A DNA stretch of 64,000 bases from assembly GCA_026260175.1 (NCBI GenBank), contig JAKCWW010000087.1, positions 93,556-157,555 on the forward strand. The letters run 5' to 3'. The stretch's first letter is position 1, and every line of letters starts with the position of its first letter. This DNA is from Reticulitermes lucifugus. Lineage: Eukaryota; Arthropoda; Insecta; Blattodea; Rhinotermitidae. The notes beneath the pieces are model-generated. The model was not told the DNA's origin. It did no database searches and saw nothing but the letters and a program-made list of their open reading frames with translations. Made by a program: the position numbers and the translations under genes. Below are positions 46,926 through 58,546 of the stretch, piece after piece.

Positions 46926-48646
46926 GCGAACATACCTCGCTGTTACGTTATACGTACATCGCCTGTCTTGTTGCCTGTACTTTCTGAAACCAAGTGTGAG
47001 AAATGTTTGTCTTTCCATCCATCTTTGTGGCGCTCTACCGCTGTCCATTTTCCATGTCATGTTCTTTTTAATAGTACATTTGTTCGCCTGCCAGGGAACA
47101 GCCTGTCCGTCTATAACAGGATATCATAAATCTTAGGCAAAGTAGGTCTATTGAGGCAACATTATTGATGACTTTGTCGTATCTTTTGATTTTACACCAA
47201 AATTCCCCAGTCCCTGCATTCCTAAAGCAATGGTCAAATACTGGAGCTGATCCTGAAGCTCTTTATTCCAATTCGCTTTATAAAACACATCTCGTTAAGG
47301 TCCCTTGTAACTTTATTATCCCGCTGGGGGCTCCCGGATATTTCTCTTATTAAAATCACTGTACATTTCCACGTTCTTCAACTAGGGTATATACCTAAAG
47401 CATTATCATGTAACCCTCCTTAAATAAGCGATTTTATTACAGCATTTATTTTAAAACTTTTTATCGGCGGATGTTATATAAAAATCTTTTATCGCACATT
47501 TTTGTGAAATAAATAATAACTAATTTTATAAAATACTGATAGTTATCACTCGGTCAGGCTGTTGAGAAACTTACGCCAAAAACTGCAAACATCTGGAGGG
47601 GCATTTTGGTGCAATAGATGTGTCCGGGAGCTCTCTCGCTGTGTTACTTTCTCCAGTCTTGTCTTGTTTGACGTAATGATAAGCAGGTTTAACACAAAGG
47701 GGCGAGCAAACCCTGCGTTGGGTTGATACAGTAAGGGCTGACCTTCTGTTTCGAAGATGGTGTGTTTGAGATGCAGCGTGTCGCATGTCTGCTTCATGCT
47801 GTGCCTTTCCCTTATATCTAATACAGCCAAGACGCGTGTAATTGGGGGGAGGGGTGGGGTGAATTTAGACCCCCAGCGTGGTCCAGACTAATAGATGAAG
47901 TGCCGATATCCTCTGCCTCCATCGTCATCATTATCCTGCCCATTGTTTCTTTCATCTAAACTGCGGGGTTCTCTCTCTATAGCCAGACAGGCAGAGGCCA
48001 AAATAGTCAAACAACAACCTTGATGGCATAAAAGAAACAGGCTGACAGACTTTATAAATTGATTGCTATAGCAGAAAACATAATGATTAAGGAATATTAA
48101 GTAGTAAAACCAACCTTAACTTTCAAAACATATTGTTACTATATGTACCACCTTCTTTAACGTTAAGAGCTGTACTTCGCTTACGGCATATATTCGTGTG
48201 TTATTTATGACTCAAAATAAATATAGATCATTTCCCTAACAGTCGGCCTTTTATATATAAACTCAGTGCTTTGTCTGTGATATAGGAACCAATTTTTTTG
48301 TAATATATGTATGTATATGTATATATAACAACAAAAATTGAACTTAAAGCTCAACGCATTAACCACAGTTCTAAAAGTTAAAGGAGGCCATGTAAACGTT
48401 GCTATAAAGCTTATGCAGGTTGTAGCGTGTCCCACAGAGGAAGAAGAAGTGGGGAAACAAATTTCTTAGGTATATTCCTCAAACGCTCGCAGTTATGTGG
48501 TTAATTAATCTTTTAAGTAATAAATATAAAACTTCAGTTTCTCCCTCACAGAAAACAAATTTTTTTTTGTACTACAGAGATCAACCGCGTAATGCTTTTT
48601 GGTGACGTAATCGATAATAATCATGCTACCACTGGTCTTTAAACAG
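46926..48646. other. No gene recognised
   Basis: The 94-codon minus frame at 47546-47830 and its shadow are unrecognised. A TATATGTATGTATATG-type run lies near 48303-48327. No element ends seen. Confidence 0.5.
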
Positions 48647-48660
48647 TTAGCGAGAAGTAC

Positions 48661-48954
48661 AAGGTAAAAGGGTAAAGGTAAAGCTATCCCTATGCAGGCC
48701 TGGACAGTCCCCTACACCTTCAGGAGGTTGAGGCTCCCAGTATTTCTAGACAATCGGCACATGAAGGTGGTAAGGTTTTGAGCCGTATACACTGGCCGCC
48801 TTTACCCTCAGGAGATATTCCTGGTAGTCATTTCTGTTCGAGACTGAGTGCCATAGTGCAGCCGGAAAAACCAATTACCCCACCGGGAATGGAACCCGCG
48901 ACCTTACGGCTTGTAGCGCAGTGACTCAACCAACTGCGCCACCTCGTTCCCCGG
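48661..48954 (-). mobile_element. tRNA-derived SINE, family D, with 14-bp target duplication
   Basis: Read from 48954 down: GGAACGAGGTGGCGCAGTTG forms the A-box region, GTCGCGGGTTCCATTCCCGG forms the B-box region, then a body unrelated to family B, and a tail CTTTACCTTTACCC shared with family B. The flanks TTAGCGAGAAGTAC (48647-48660) and TTGGCGAGAAGTAC (48955-48968) match at 13 of 14 bases. It is the only copy of this head in the window. Confidence 0.88.
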
Positions 48955-48968
48955 TTGGCGAGAAGTAC

Positions 48969-51120
48969 TGTTTGTTAATTCTGTTACTATAGATTTTCCG
49001 CTCATTAGGGTGAGAAACATAAGACTGAGATTGTCATGTGTTTGTCTTTAGACGGATTTTATCTCTATTCTGTATAAATAGCACAACGGAATGGCGTCCT
49101 TTAAAATAATCTGGACATAAGATTTGCGCGATTTCCATGTTATTATTTCACGTTAAATATATTTCAAAAAGCTACATATTTTAGAACATACATTTTGTGT
49201 GATAATTCTGCTCTGATCCTTGTTTTAGAGAGCTGTGTGATCTTGATGCCATATCAGCGGCTGGAGCTTGCCGCAACTTCGTTTCCATTACTCGTGGTCA
49301 ATGTACTCACTTTATCCTGCCTGTTTTTAACACCGTTACCGGGTTGTGTTTCACAAAAGTTAGATTACAGTTTGCATAATAAATTGTGTAAGTAAAAGTT
49401 TTGTGGATTGCTAAATTTATTCCATTAACCCCAATGGCAGCCTCGCAATTGTTTTCAGCTTCCACGTAAATTAAAAATTTAAAACCTATTAACGTAATTG
49501 TTATTATTGTTGTGACTTTATTCTTAAATAAAGGGAATACAACGTATAACTGACATCACCAACCTAAGCTAAGATAAGTGAGTTATTACTTGTGATACAC
49601 GCGGTACGTTCACAACAACGGTATAGAATTAGTCACACGTCAAAGTGACCTTCCCAAATTTCAGAATGAAATACAAACATCCCTCCAAACATCTCTGGAT
49701 CGTCACAAACATTTTGCTACTATCAGAGAATTATCTTCAGTTCCTCAGAGCGACTTCTTCGATAATGTCAAATGGACAAATGTTTTGCATTCTTATTTTC
49801 AGTGTCCTCTCTTACCTTGGGTATGGTAACTGAGCAATGGTCCTTATATCTTTTTCCTAGCATTTTATTTAACACCATCTTCTATTTCTTGATGATGTTA
49901 TCGAAAATGGCATTGTATTGCGCCGTTTGAGGTCCTCACAGCGGTATTGCTGAATATTCAGGTCTTCATGTGTTCAGACCTGTCGATTTGTAAACGGTTT
50001 ACGATTTTTCGAAACGTCGGTATTTACCAGTCGACATGTCATAATGTCTCGGAAGACTTGAATCTTATTCTTATGCTGACAGTTGCCAGCCTTTCAAGAA
50101 TTATGGAACCCCGACCTTTCGTCACTGGTCTGTCTGGGTCACACGAATTCACTTCGCATGTTTCTTTGTAATGTTATCCTGCTACCAAATTGCCTCTTCA
50201 GATTTTCCGACCGAGTTTTTTTTATGCATTTCTGGTCTTTCATGTGTATAATATACTGCCCATCTCACCCTCTTTGCTTTTGTAATGATATATGACTTCA
50301 TGAAGTCAGTACCGGCATGACAAGGTCTATGTGGAAAAGTAGTGGGATAATAGTACAGTTGCATCTGAACTGTTCGTATTAGAGTTGAAAATAAAGAATC
50401 CAAAACACATGTATTGTGAACTTACTTTGTAACCGATCCTCCTAATTTCAATTGAGGAATTTCTAATTCTTTTGATGTAGCCTACGTTAATACACTTTAA
50501 GTATACCTTATAATAACACGAGATTAAGCAGCTGTAATTTGAAGTCAGGCATGTAATGCAGAGTTAGATTTCTACTTCAGCTAAGCTCTCCGCTCTTTTC
50601 TCATCTGGACCTCGACCAATCGCCACCGACAGTGAACGCGGGCAGGTGGCGAGTGTAACAACAATTTTATAAATCCTACCACGAGATTTGGAGCCAGTGG
50701 ATATTATTAAGCACATAATAGACTTGAGCTGTACTGCTGGAGCCATTCTTCCTTCTGGCATTTTTAGTGTCACAGCAGGAATGTGCACTCAGGCCTTGTA
50801 ATCTGTATTTATGGTTCAGAAGACACGGACATATCTCTGCAGAATTGCTCGTGTTCATCGGTGCGCTAACTCAGTTAAAATAATCGATACCTGATGGCGT
50901 GTTGTTAAGATCGATATGGACAATATGTCATTAGGACCGCCCACCTTTAGTCCAGCTGTATCAAAGTAGTTGAGTAATACATTTGTGTGTTTGTGGTGGA
51001 ACCCTTACGAAAAGATACCTGCATAAAGTAACTTAATTAATAAGGTAAACATTTACGAATGAGGAATTGTGTAATGAGGGCGCGAAATTTGCCCATTAAC
51101 AATAAAAGATGAATTCTGAA
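48969..51120. other. No gene recognised
   Basis: AT-rich sequence. Frames at 49195-50403 are short and unrecognised. Minus frames at 50564-50858 lie in a less AT-rich patch and are unrecognised. Confidence 0.5.
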
Positions 51121-51335
51121 CCTGCGAAGCAGAAGATGTAAGTCCAATTTTATGTTTGAGATAATACATAATTTTTCTTAGACCAGTATGTGACTTGCAG
51201 CTCTTTAGCTACACTGGGACAGTATTCGGAAGTACAACCGTCTGCATCTGAAAGAGCTTGAAATTCTAGGACAATTGGTGTATTATCTCAAATGTGATAA
51301 AATTGAACTTACACCCTTCTGCTTCTCAGGTCCAG
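51121..51335. repeat. Inverted repeat with about 50-bp arms, possible short DNA element
   Basis: The left arm (51121-51169) carries GCGAAGCAGAAGATGTAAGT, CCAATTTTAT and TTTGAGATAATACA. The right arm (51279-51335) on the minus strand carries GAGAAGCAGAAGGGTGTAAG, TTCAATTTTAT and TTTGAGATAATACA. The spacer is about 110 bp. Arms differ by several substitutions and a 4-base indel. I cannot find a target duplication. Confidence 0.75.
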
Positions 51336-51469
51336 AAGTATTGCAGTTCTATCATGTGCGGCGAATTACGCCGTCTGGCCTGTTATAAATTATAATCAGT
51401 TCCAAACTTCAGAATCTTCAAGATATCGTAGGACTCATTGACGGAGAACTGACCAATCGCATGGCCCCT

Positions 51470-51578
51470 TAACTACAAGGCAACACAGAGAATCAAAGAC
51501 GTGGGATATACGCTCGTACATCTACCTCCAGAGCAGGATTCGAAACTGCTTTGACCAAGCGGCTACGTCGTCGTAACG
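51470..51578 (-). mobile_element. tRNA-like SINE relic
   Basis: The minus strand reads GACGTAGCCGCTTGGTCAAA, then AGTTTCGAATCCTGCTCTGG, with A-box-like and B-box-like parts unusually close together, then GATGTACGAGCG. No cloverleaf closes and no duplication is seen. Confidence 0.5.
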
Positions 51579-51952
51579 TTAAATTTGTATGGCAGGGTGT
51601 TGTGAACACGTATTAGTGGAACTGGCTGCGGTAAAGTCTGCAGATTCTTACATCGATACGTCGAACTCAGCACGCACCTCACTTGTGCCTATCACCGTCA
51701 CACATGACCTTCTGTGCGGGGGTTACATTCTTGGAAAACACAACGGACTTCGAAACCACGTGGGAGTGGGAAACGTACAACGTACAATGTAAATCTCCAC
51801 GGTTGCATTCGCGAACGCGATAAGATCTGGGGCTTCTGAGATTAACCTAAGCATTAATAAATACACTTCGTCTTTTTACACATTAAGACACGAGCAGTAA
51901 CAAATTATGTAGGATATTAAAACGGTATATAGGGAATTGAAACATTAAAATG

Positions 51953-52262
51953 CCATGTGCATTATAATTTTGGACTGCGCAGTCGGTATAGTGATTCGAC
52001 TACGGCCTGAACATTCGGGGAATTGTGGTTCCATTCCCGGTTGGAGGCAAGAGGGTTACCCTTCTTCAAAACGTCCAGCCCCGCTCTGGGGTCACCCAGC
52101 CTCCTGTTCAACGGGTACCGGGGTCTCTTTCGCCGGCGGTAAAGCGATTGGGAGAAGAAAAACTATTCATCTCCATCTAGTTCCGAGCTTAAGAATGAGT
52201 GGAGTTGTAACTTCCATTCCTCTTACGCCTTCATCACGGGCACAGGGACAACGTTTATCTTT
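51953..52262 (+). mobile_element. SINE family B, full copy with perfect 11-bp target duplication
   Basis: The head GCGCAGTCGGTATAGTGATT is followed by the B-box position TGTGGTTCCATTCCCGG. The body has CACCCAGCCTCCTGTTCAAC and GCCGGCGGTAAAGCGATTGG, then ATCTCCATCTAGTTCCGAG, GCCTTCATCACGGG and an altered tail TTTATCTTTAC. ACATTAAAATG occurs at 51942-51952 and 52263-52273. Confidence 0.9.
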
Positions 52263-52273
52263 ACATTAAAATG

Positions 52274-52926
52274 AATAAATATTAAGCGCGAATGGGTTGG
52301 ATCTTGTTTGGGTCGCTGGCTAGAGGAGTTTGAGAGGTAGATCGTCAGTGTTAGATGATGCAGAAGGCGGGGGTTAAGTTGCAAGCCTGAAGTACAGCTG
52401 GGTGTTCTAAAGCTCGTAGAACACGAATAGAATGTAAGATATTTTGTATTGCATTTTACCCATATTGTGAATATTAGCCAACAAAGTTGTTTATCGAAAC
52501 TTTAGTTTAATTGTTCTGCAATTTTATTACGCGTGGTTTGTATAAGTTGGTTTAACGAGGGTGTTAAATGTTTTATAGCATTATTTGTGGAAAACTAAAC
52601 GGAGTGTACTTACCATATATTATGTAAAGAAACGTTTGATATGTATTGTATACACATGTGAAACTTAGGTATTTTCTAGTAACATTCTGTGCCGGGATTT
52701 GGTCCCAGCACCCTCTACGAGAACCGAACCTTGGACTTTCGACGCGCGCATCACTCCCTCCTACTTGGTTCCCCTCCATTTCCCCTCCTGTCCCGAGTTT
52801 TCTTCCTACCTACGTATGGTTGATGTAATCACTCTGGTCCTAGCCATCTTCAAGTTACTTCCAAATTTTCGTCTCGGCCAGGGGGGCTAAATTCCGTCTG
52901 GCGGTGAGCTGGTGGGGTTGGAGTCC
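52274..52926. other. No gene recognised; tRNA-like string near 52690-52745
   Basis: On the minus strand CAAGGTTCGGTTCTCG resembles a B box, but no A box or duplication is clear. The frames over it (52573-52890) are unrecognised. Confidence 0.45.
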
Positions 52927-52991
52927 CTTGGCGGTCGTCGTGGTCCCAGGTCTTTGGTTTTAGTTGGGTTTAGCCCCACGACGACGCCAAG
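52927..52991 (+). other. Strong stem-loop beside the hammerhead-like motif
   Basis: CTTGGCGGTCGTCGTGG (52927-52943) pairs with CCACGACGACGCCAAG (52976-52991) with a single bulged G, around a 32-base GT-rich loop. It lies 26 bp upstream of the hammerhead-like motif and may belong to the same element. Confidence 0.6.
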
Positions 52992-53017
52992 GTAAACACC
53001 GGTGCAATTCTGAGTAG

Positions 53018-53058
53018 TCTCCCTGAAGATGATCACTTAGGCCGAAACGTGTAGGAGA
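53018..53058 (+). ncRNA. Hammerhead-ribozyme-like motif, degraded copy
   Basis: Stem I UCUCC (53018-53022) pairs perfectly with GGAGA (53054-53058). The core is CUGAAGA (53023-53029, an allowed CUGANGA form) and GAAA (53044-53047). Stem III is minimal (A47-U52, C48-G51) with nucleotide A53 in a GUA triplet at the cleavage position. Stem II (GAUC with GGCC) has a mismatch and a wobble, so it is weak. It has the same extra U after the core as the 13 kb copies, which supports shared descent although the surrounding sequence differs. Confidence 0.4.
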
Positions 53059-55944
53059 ACAATTAAATATAGGACAGTTTTTATAGGATACTTTCCTATG
53101 CTATGTTGACTGTAGAATATTTTTTTTGCGAATCATGGTATCTTGTGTTTACAGTAAGAAAACAATGTGGTTTTGACTTGCTGTATTACACATATGCAAA
53201 TTTTTGCTCATTCGAGGGGTAGGAGAAGTGGAATAGTGTAGAAATCACGAGATCTGAAGGGTAGAGGGACAGGAGAATAATGAGATTGTGATAAAGGGAA
53301 GTCGCGTTGGAGGGGGCTGCAATTCGGAGGATTGTACACGAACAAAGGGACTGATCCCTCAGGGTTAGGGAGGCCAGAACTAGGGAAGATCAGATAACAG
53401 GTCTGGGATGGGAGTAGTGGCGTCGTATCTCCTGTGTATACTGGTTGTCATAGACACACTGACTGACCTCGTAACAAATGACTATGTTACAGGCGGAGAC
53501 TTGCCTTCACACTTCCAAAGGTTAGCGTCACGCGTTACGATCCTCGCAGTAAGAAATACAAACAATTGCGTGTTTTATGACAGTTCGTTATGAGGCTACG
53601 GATTCGTGGGTGACAAAGTCTGGGATTAAAGCCCAAGGAACGGCATTAAATTTTTCATATATTATCTCAAACATTCGCTTTGTCCTCGTATTTATAAGTG
53701 TTGACGTAAAAATATTTCTCACGATTTACTACACACGTTTTGGCACGTTTAAAATTTATTCCCATACAAAATGTCACATACGTGCAAATCAAATCGTTTG
53801 TAACTTTATTACGTAGTGAATGAAATATAACTCTAAATCGCATGTTACCACTATGGGCCCTTCCGTTCTTTCGGCTAGCATCTCTGTACGAATTTGTCAC
53901 CTCTCTTGTGCACCATCCACTTAGTAATCTTTGGTTTTATCATCCACCAACCTTTGTAAATATTATGAATTATGAAGCTTGTCTTTACGTTATTGTCTCC
54001 AGCCCCCTGTTGCTTTCTTCGTGTTAGGTCTGCGTTTATAGGGTTGAGATTAAAAAAAAACAGAAATTAACAGAAGCTGGATACGAACTGCAGGGATTAA
54101 ATTTTTACGGTGAATGACAACAGCATGTTAGAAGAGTGCAGAATGAAATATGGAGAAGCGTAGTTACTTGAACGCAGAAATAATCGGTCCCAACACGACC
54201 ATTAAATGGGTAACGCCTAGCAAAAATAAAGTCTGACTGGAAGACAACGACTTCCGCGCCCACCTAGAAACACTTTGAATTATGTGTAGGCTGAGGTTGC
54301 AGCAGTCGTCATTAAAAGGTCCAATTTCATGGTGATTTCACTAAACATACTTGCGAGTTTTGTACGTAGGTCTTGTCTGTGACTCGAAGTTTGCGAGTAC
54401 GTGAATTCTCAAAGATATATCTGGCAAATTTACTGACTGACTAATATGAGTTGGGGACATTAACGTGGGAGATAATTTCATAGGTATTTTGTGCTCAAAA
54501 TAGTTCACATCGACATGGGTCCTGTTCTCAACGGGTATTGTGCTGTGGGATTTTTATAATAATTATCGTAAATACGCTCCAGTGAACCGCGCGTACCGCT
54601 CATTAAGGCGTAGTATAGCCCTTCGCTACGCTACGCGACCTCGAACAGCTGGCGGTAACGTAAACAAATTCCAGTCTTATCTCTGCAATTTCGCGCGCAC
54701 CATTCACAACCGAGCGGCAAAGTGCTTTGCGGCAGGTCAGTCTAAATTAAAGGCAGTTTCTTGCATAAAATTAAGTTTAAACGTTGAATCCATCAGACAA
54801 TGTGTTTGTTCTTTTATTCCACATCGTTTCAGTAATCCTTTCCTCTTATTCTAACATTCAAGCGCTCGTAACTCCGTAATAGTTCTACGTTGAAGTCCGT
54901 AACTCATGAAACACCCTGTATATTCGAAAGCAGGTATGTATATTTCTTTTTTAACGAGTTATTTTTTACGATGGCTATCCTTGAACTCATTTAATATAGT
55001 CAGTGCGTTACCAGTCGTTTTAAATTTAACAGTACTTTATTAAACGCACAAAACAGCGATAATTTAGCGGAAGTGTGTGCTGCAGATGCACAACTGTACA
55101 AATTTCGCATTAATATTATGTACAGATGTTTCCAATCGTAGTTTGGGTAATTGGCATTTCATTGAAATTCTGTGATTTAATTACCACCGTGATAATTACT
55201 TTACCTTCACAATTCAATACTGGATGCATATCTGTTTGAAAGTGCGCCACACACAAATTAAAAGAAGCTGTACTACCAGTAATGGCTTAATTTGCGTGTT
55301 ATGGTTCACAGCGCTAACTGCAATTCATGTTTATACCTTGCATTGATGTCAGGGTAATTTAATGTCTGCCTAACTAATTATCATAATTGTAGGCGATATT
55401 TGAATATGTGGTCTCGGAGGAATATTGGTCAGTGCATTATTTTGGATTGGCTCAATTTTGCAAATATTTATCAATGTGGTTGTAACTTTTCTATGATATA
55501 TTTATTACTTTGAGTCAAAGCAATAATCAAACAGAGTGTATGTCAACATATACATAAATGCACAAATTAGAACGTGCACGCATCAAGGGATAACCAAATA
55601 TGGGGGTACCGCGAACATTAAATTTTGTATTTAAGATTACTTGGCTTCTGGCCTTTGCTGATCGTCTACCTTCCCACAAAATACACAAATAATACGACGT
55701 TTCGGAGACTGAATTTGTTTCTGTCGTTAAGTAAAAACATAGGGACACACTACTGAGGGAGCTGTTACCAAACTCTAGACAGGTAGTCGTAAATGTCATA
55801 CGCTACCGGCAGTGCCCTGTAGTAATTAAGTTTTGGGCTGTATACAAAGTATGAATTAGAAAATCGTTTACTCTTTCGTTACGTCCGTCCATACATGTGT
55901 AACAGTGCCGAAACTACATGACCTAGTTTAACGTACCCTTTAAA
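53059..55944. other. No gene recognised; possible DNA-element end near 54560-54925
   Basis: A CpG-rich patch (CCGCGCGTACCGCTC, CGCTACGCTACGCGACC) at 54585-54640 and the string ACACCCTGTATA at 54911-54922 suggest one end of a decayed DNA element. The matching end is not found. The 104-codon frame at 54540-54854 and the frames at 53408-53900 and 55527-55799 are unrecognised. Confidence 0.45.
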
Positions 55945-56175
55945 ACCCAGTAATTTCTTTATGTACCACCAGGTTTAACATTCGGAAATTCTTCATTCTG
56001 CTTACAGGGTGCATGTATGGGTTTCGTATGGGTCTCGAACAAAACATTGCTTATTTCCCTATACAGCCTTATCTGAGTGGTTTTTAAAACAGAGACAGTG
56101 GTTTTACTGCGCGGTACGAACTGCGGCTTGAAATTCACTTCAGTCCTATTCCTTACAGCCTTAAACTCCTTGTGA
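55945..56175 (-). repeat. Probable dispersed repeat encoding a familiar peptide string
   Basis: The minus frame includes FVPRSKTTVSVLKTTQIRLY, then YREISNVLFETHTKPI, then QNEEFPNVKPGGT. From memory this resembles strings that recur as repeat-derived predicted proteins in cockroach or termite assemblies. No second copy occurs in this window, so the call rests on recall only. Confidence 0.35.
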
Positions 56176-56828
56176 TAGATCTGCATTAGACGCACAGTAA
56201 ATGCTGCCCAACCGCATTTATTTACTTTAGTCTTGGTCACTCATCTCCATTTAGTACCTCTTTCTTTCCTTCCGTCTTTCTTTCACTCCTTTTTATTTAT
56301 TTTCTTACTTTGGCCTTTCTCATCCTGATTTTATGCATAATTTTAACTGTTTCGTTCATAGAATTTTTTGTTAAATTTAACAGTAACGTCGTTCCTGATA
56401 GCAAGCACTTAGACAATATTATAGAACATACTCGTATGAAATATTCTGTTGCCAAGTACCTGATGCCATGTGCGCATGTCATTCCTGTAAACGAAGTACT
56501 ACGAGATAAGAGTGCAGGAAGGAATGTCTATGCGTTTCCTCTCGGAATGCCCATGGGTGTAATAGAATAAGTACGATATTGGAACGTGCACAGTTTCCGA
56601 CACTAATCCGATTGTCCTTGTTAACTCTACAGATCGCACAGTTGCGCGTTCAACTCCTTAAGCCTCAATAATGTTCGAATCGATGAATGAAACAAACAAA
56701 TAAATCAATAGTACATCCCTTGAAGGAAGCTCATAACAGGCAGCGGCCGTGACAAATAGAATGTCAAGAGTGTGTATTGGCTGATAGCACTGGCCAATAA
56801 AAACAACTGAAATTCCACTGCCATATAA
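56176..56828. other. No gene recognised
   Basis: The 86-codon frame at 56310-56570 is unrecognised. A pyrimidine-rich CTTTCTTTCCTTCC run lies near 56260-56285. Confidence 0.5.
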
Positions 56829-57162
56829 GAGGGACGAGGTAACAGGGGATTGGAGAAGACTACATAGCGAGGAGCTTTATGATCTGTACTCCTGGCCAGA
56901 TATTATTAGGGTGATCAGATCAAGAAGAATGAGACGAGCGGGGCATGTCGCACGTATGGAAAGAGGAGAGTTACATACAGGATTTTGTTGGGGAGACCTG
57001 AGGGAACGAGACCTCTTGGAAGACCCAGGCGTAGGTCGGAGGATAATATTAAAATGTATCTTCATGAGGTGGGATGGGGGCATGGACTGGATTGATCTGG
57101 CTCAGGATAGGGACAGGTGGCGGGCTGTTGTGAATGCGGTAATGAATCTTCGGGTTCTGTAA
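56829..57162 (+). pseudogene. LINE ORF2 C-terminal tail with two compensating frameshifts
   Basis: The frame from about 56829 reads [20 protein letters not shown], then [15 protein letters not shown]. The next third is displaced: in the +2 frame it reads [20 protein letters not shown] followed by [13 protein letters not shown]. The first frame then resumes as [20 protein letters not shown] and NLRVL before a stop at 57162. This is a common insect non-LTR retrotransposon tail (RLRWAGHVARM ... [16 protein letters not shown] ... [13 protein letters not shown]...AMNLRVP). Two indels flank the middle segment, so the uninterrupted open frame is partly false. The reverse transcriptase is absent (5'-truncated). 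Confidence 0.88.
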
Positions 57163-57819
57163 AATACAGGGAATTTCTTGACTAGCTGACGACCTCTTAG
57201 CTTCTCTAGAAGGACTTTGCTCCATGCAGTTAGTTAGTTTCACTGCCATATTATCGCAGCATTTAACTCTCGAATGTCGTGTTTTTGTTGAGCTTGTGTA
57301 GATCAGTACTAGAATAAAAACATGAGCAATATTTACTGTTATCAAGACGACAGTGCCGGAGAAGACAGTGATATAGTACAGTGTTCCGTGGCGTGGCGTG
57401 GCATTTGAATGACGTGTTCATAATGTACCTGCACCGTCAGTGATACGTTATTGTGTCGTGTGAATGTGACGGGTTCGATGTGGAGCCGTGGTCGGCTGAC
57501 TTACTTGTGCTGCTGCTAGCACTGCGCTGTGCCGTACAGTTGACAAGTTACACGCGGTGTCACTACCGTATTGACATGTCGCGAATCATGAAGCAGTCTG
57601 CAAATATCGAATTGCAGTGCCTGAGTTCCATTTCTGTGCACGATTTTTATGTGATAGTGTAAAGGAATGGGGCTGAAGGTAAACACGTAATTCCATTTGT
57701 AATGTCAAATATTACAGAAGGAAATCTTGATTTGTCAGTGACTGTTCAGTTATTTAAAAACATTGCCTCAACTGTATACGTTATGTGGTACGTATGATAT
57801 TGGAATACGATTAGGAATA
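57163..57819. other. No gene recognised; less AT-rich patch with 69-codon frame
   Basis: Around 57385-57600 the base composition is more GC-rich. A 69-codon frame (57453-57662) is followed by a donor-like AAG/GTAAAC near 57677. Nothing identifies an exon. Confidence 0.4.
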
Positions 57820-57995
57820 GTAGGCAGGTAGGGATTGTAAAGGAGGATCTTACATCTTCTTTGCGTATTCTGGAATTATTTCGGAGAGACGAAAACCATG
57901 ATTGTCTTTGTCAGAATAGTCCATATCGTGTCTGGGATTCGAACCAGGTGCCTTCAGAATATAAGTATAGGGAGTTACCACTAGCTGCTTAAACA
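57820..57995 (-). mobile_element. tRNA-like SINE relic with intact B box
   Basis: On the minus strand AGCAGCTAGTGGTAACTCCC is followed by GCACCTGGTTCGAATCCCAG, then GGTTTTCGTCTCTCCG. The A and B elements are spaced as in a tRNA-derived SINE head. It does not match families A-D closely. Confidence 0.6.
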
Positions 57996-58099
57996 TTTGG
58001 TTGTCACTTGAAAGGTTAATGTAACTCAAGGACCGTTGTGGTTAGAGACAGATGAGGTAGGGATGGTAAAGATTTCTTAAACATTACACCATGGCGGCA

Positions 58100-58330
58100 G
58101 ATGGGAAACTGAGGTATGGCTTGAGGCATTCTTAACATCGGCACCAGACGCAACTGAATAGTCAGCGTCACGTCCCTTTCGCTTTACCTCCGAGGAAACA
58201 GCTTTCGGGACCCTTTTAACAGGGGTTGTGGGATGCCCGGGTTATAGATATGCGAGTAAAGGAGGAATAACATGTTGAACCTGTTACCTTCACACTTTTT
58301 GGTCCCAGAGGTTTACCGGTCGGTCGTAGG
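58100..58330 (-). mobile_element. SINE family B, heavily diverged fragment
   Basis: The minus strand carries CATCCCACAACCCCTGTTAA, then GGAGGTAAAGCGAAAGGGAC, GTGACGC and GGTGCCGATGTTAAGAATG. These are the middle of family B (CACCCAGCCTCCTGTTCAAC, GGTAAAGCGATTGGG, CGAGCTTAAGAATG in the 52 kb copy). Confidence 0.55.
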
Positions 58331-58546
58331 CTAAGGAGTTATGCTTTAATTACTATTCCTCTTAGTACTATGTCACATATACGTTAAACGTTTTATTTGT
58401 ATTATATATCCTACTATTATCTGTACGAAATGCTAATTTATTTATTCTGCACTTTAATTTTCTCTTATCGCCCTTTTCCATTTCCCTGGATATTTCATCT
58501 TTTTCCTCCAGTGTTATTTATTCCTGCATCCAAACATCCTCTTAAG

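Noticed and set aside
55690-55710. Minus-strand CTCCGAAACGTCG as a hammerhead GAAA segment
   Set aside because: No CUGANGA core lies within a plausible distance.
57385-57690. GC-richer patch with a 69-codon frame and a donor-like AAG/GTAAAC as a first exon
   Set aside because: No recognisable protein, promoter element or downstream exon supports it.
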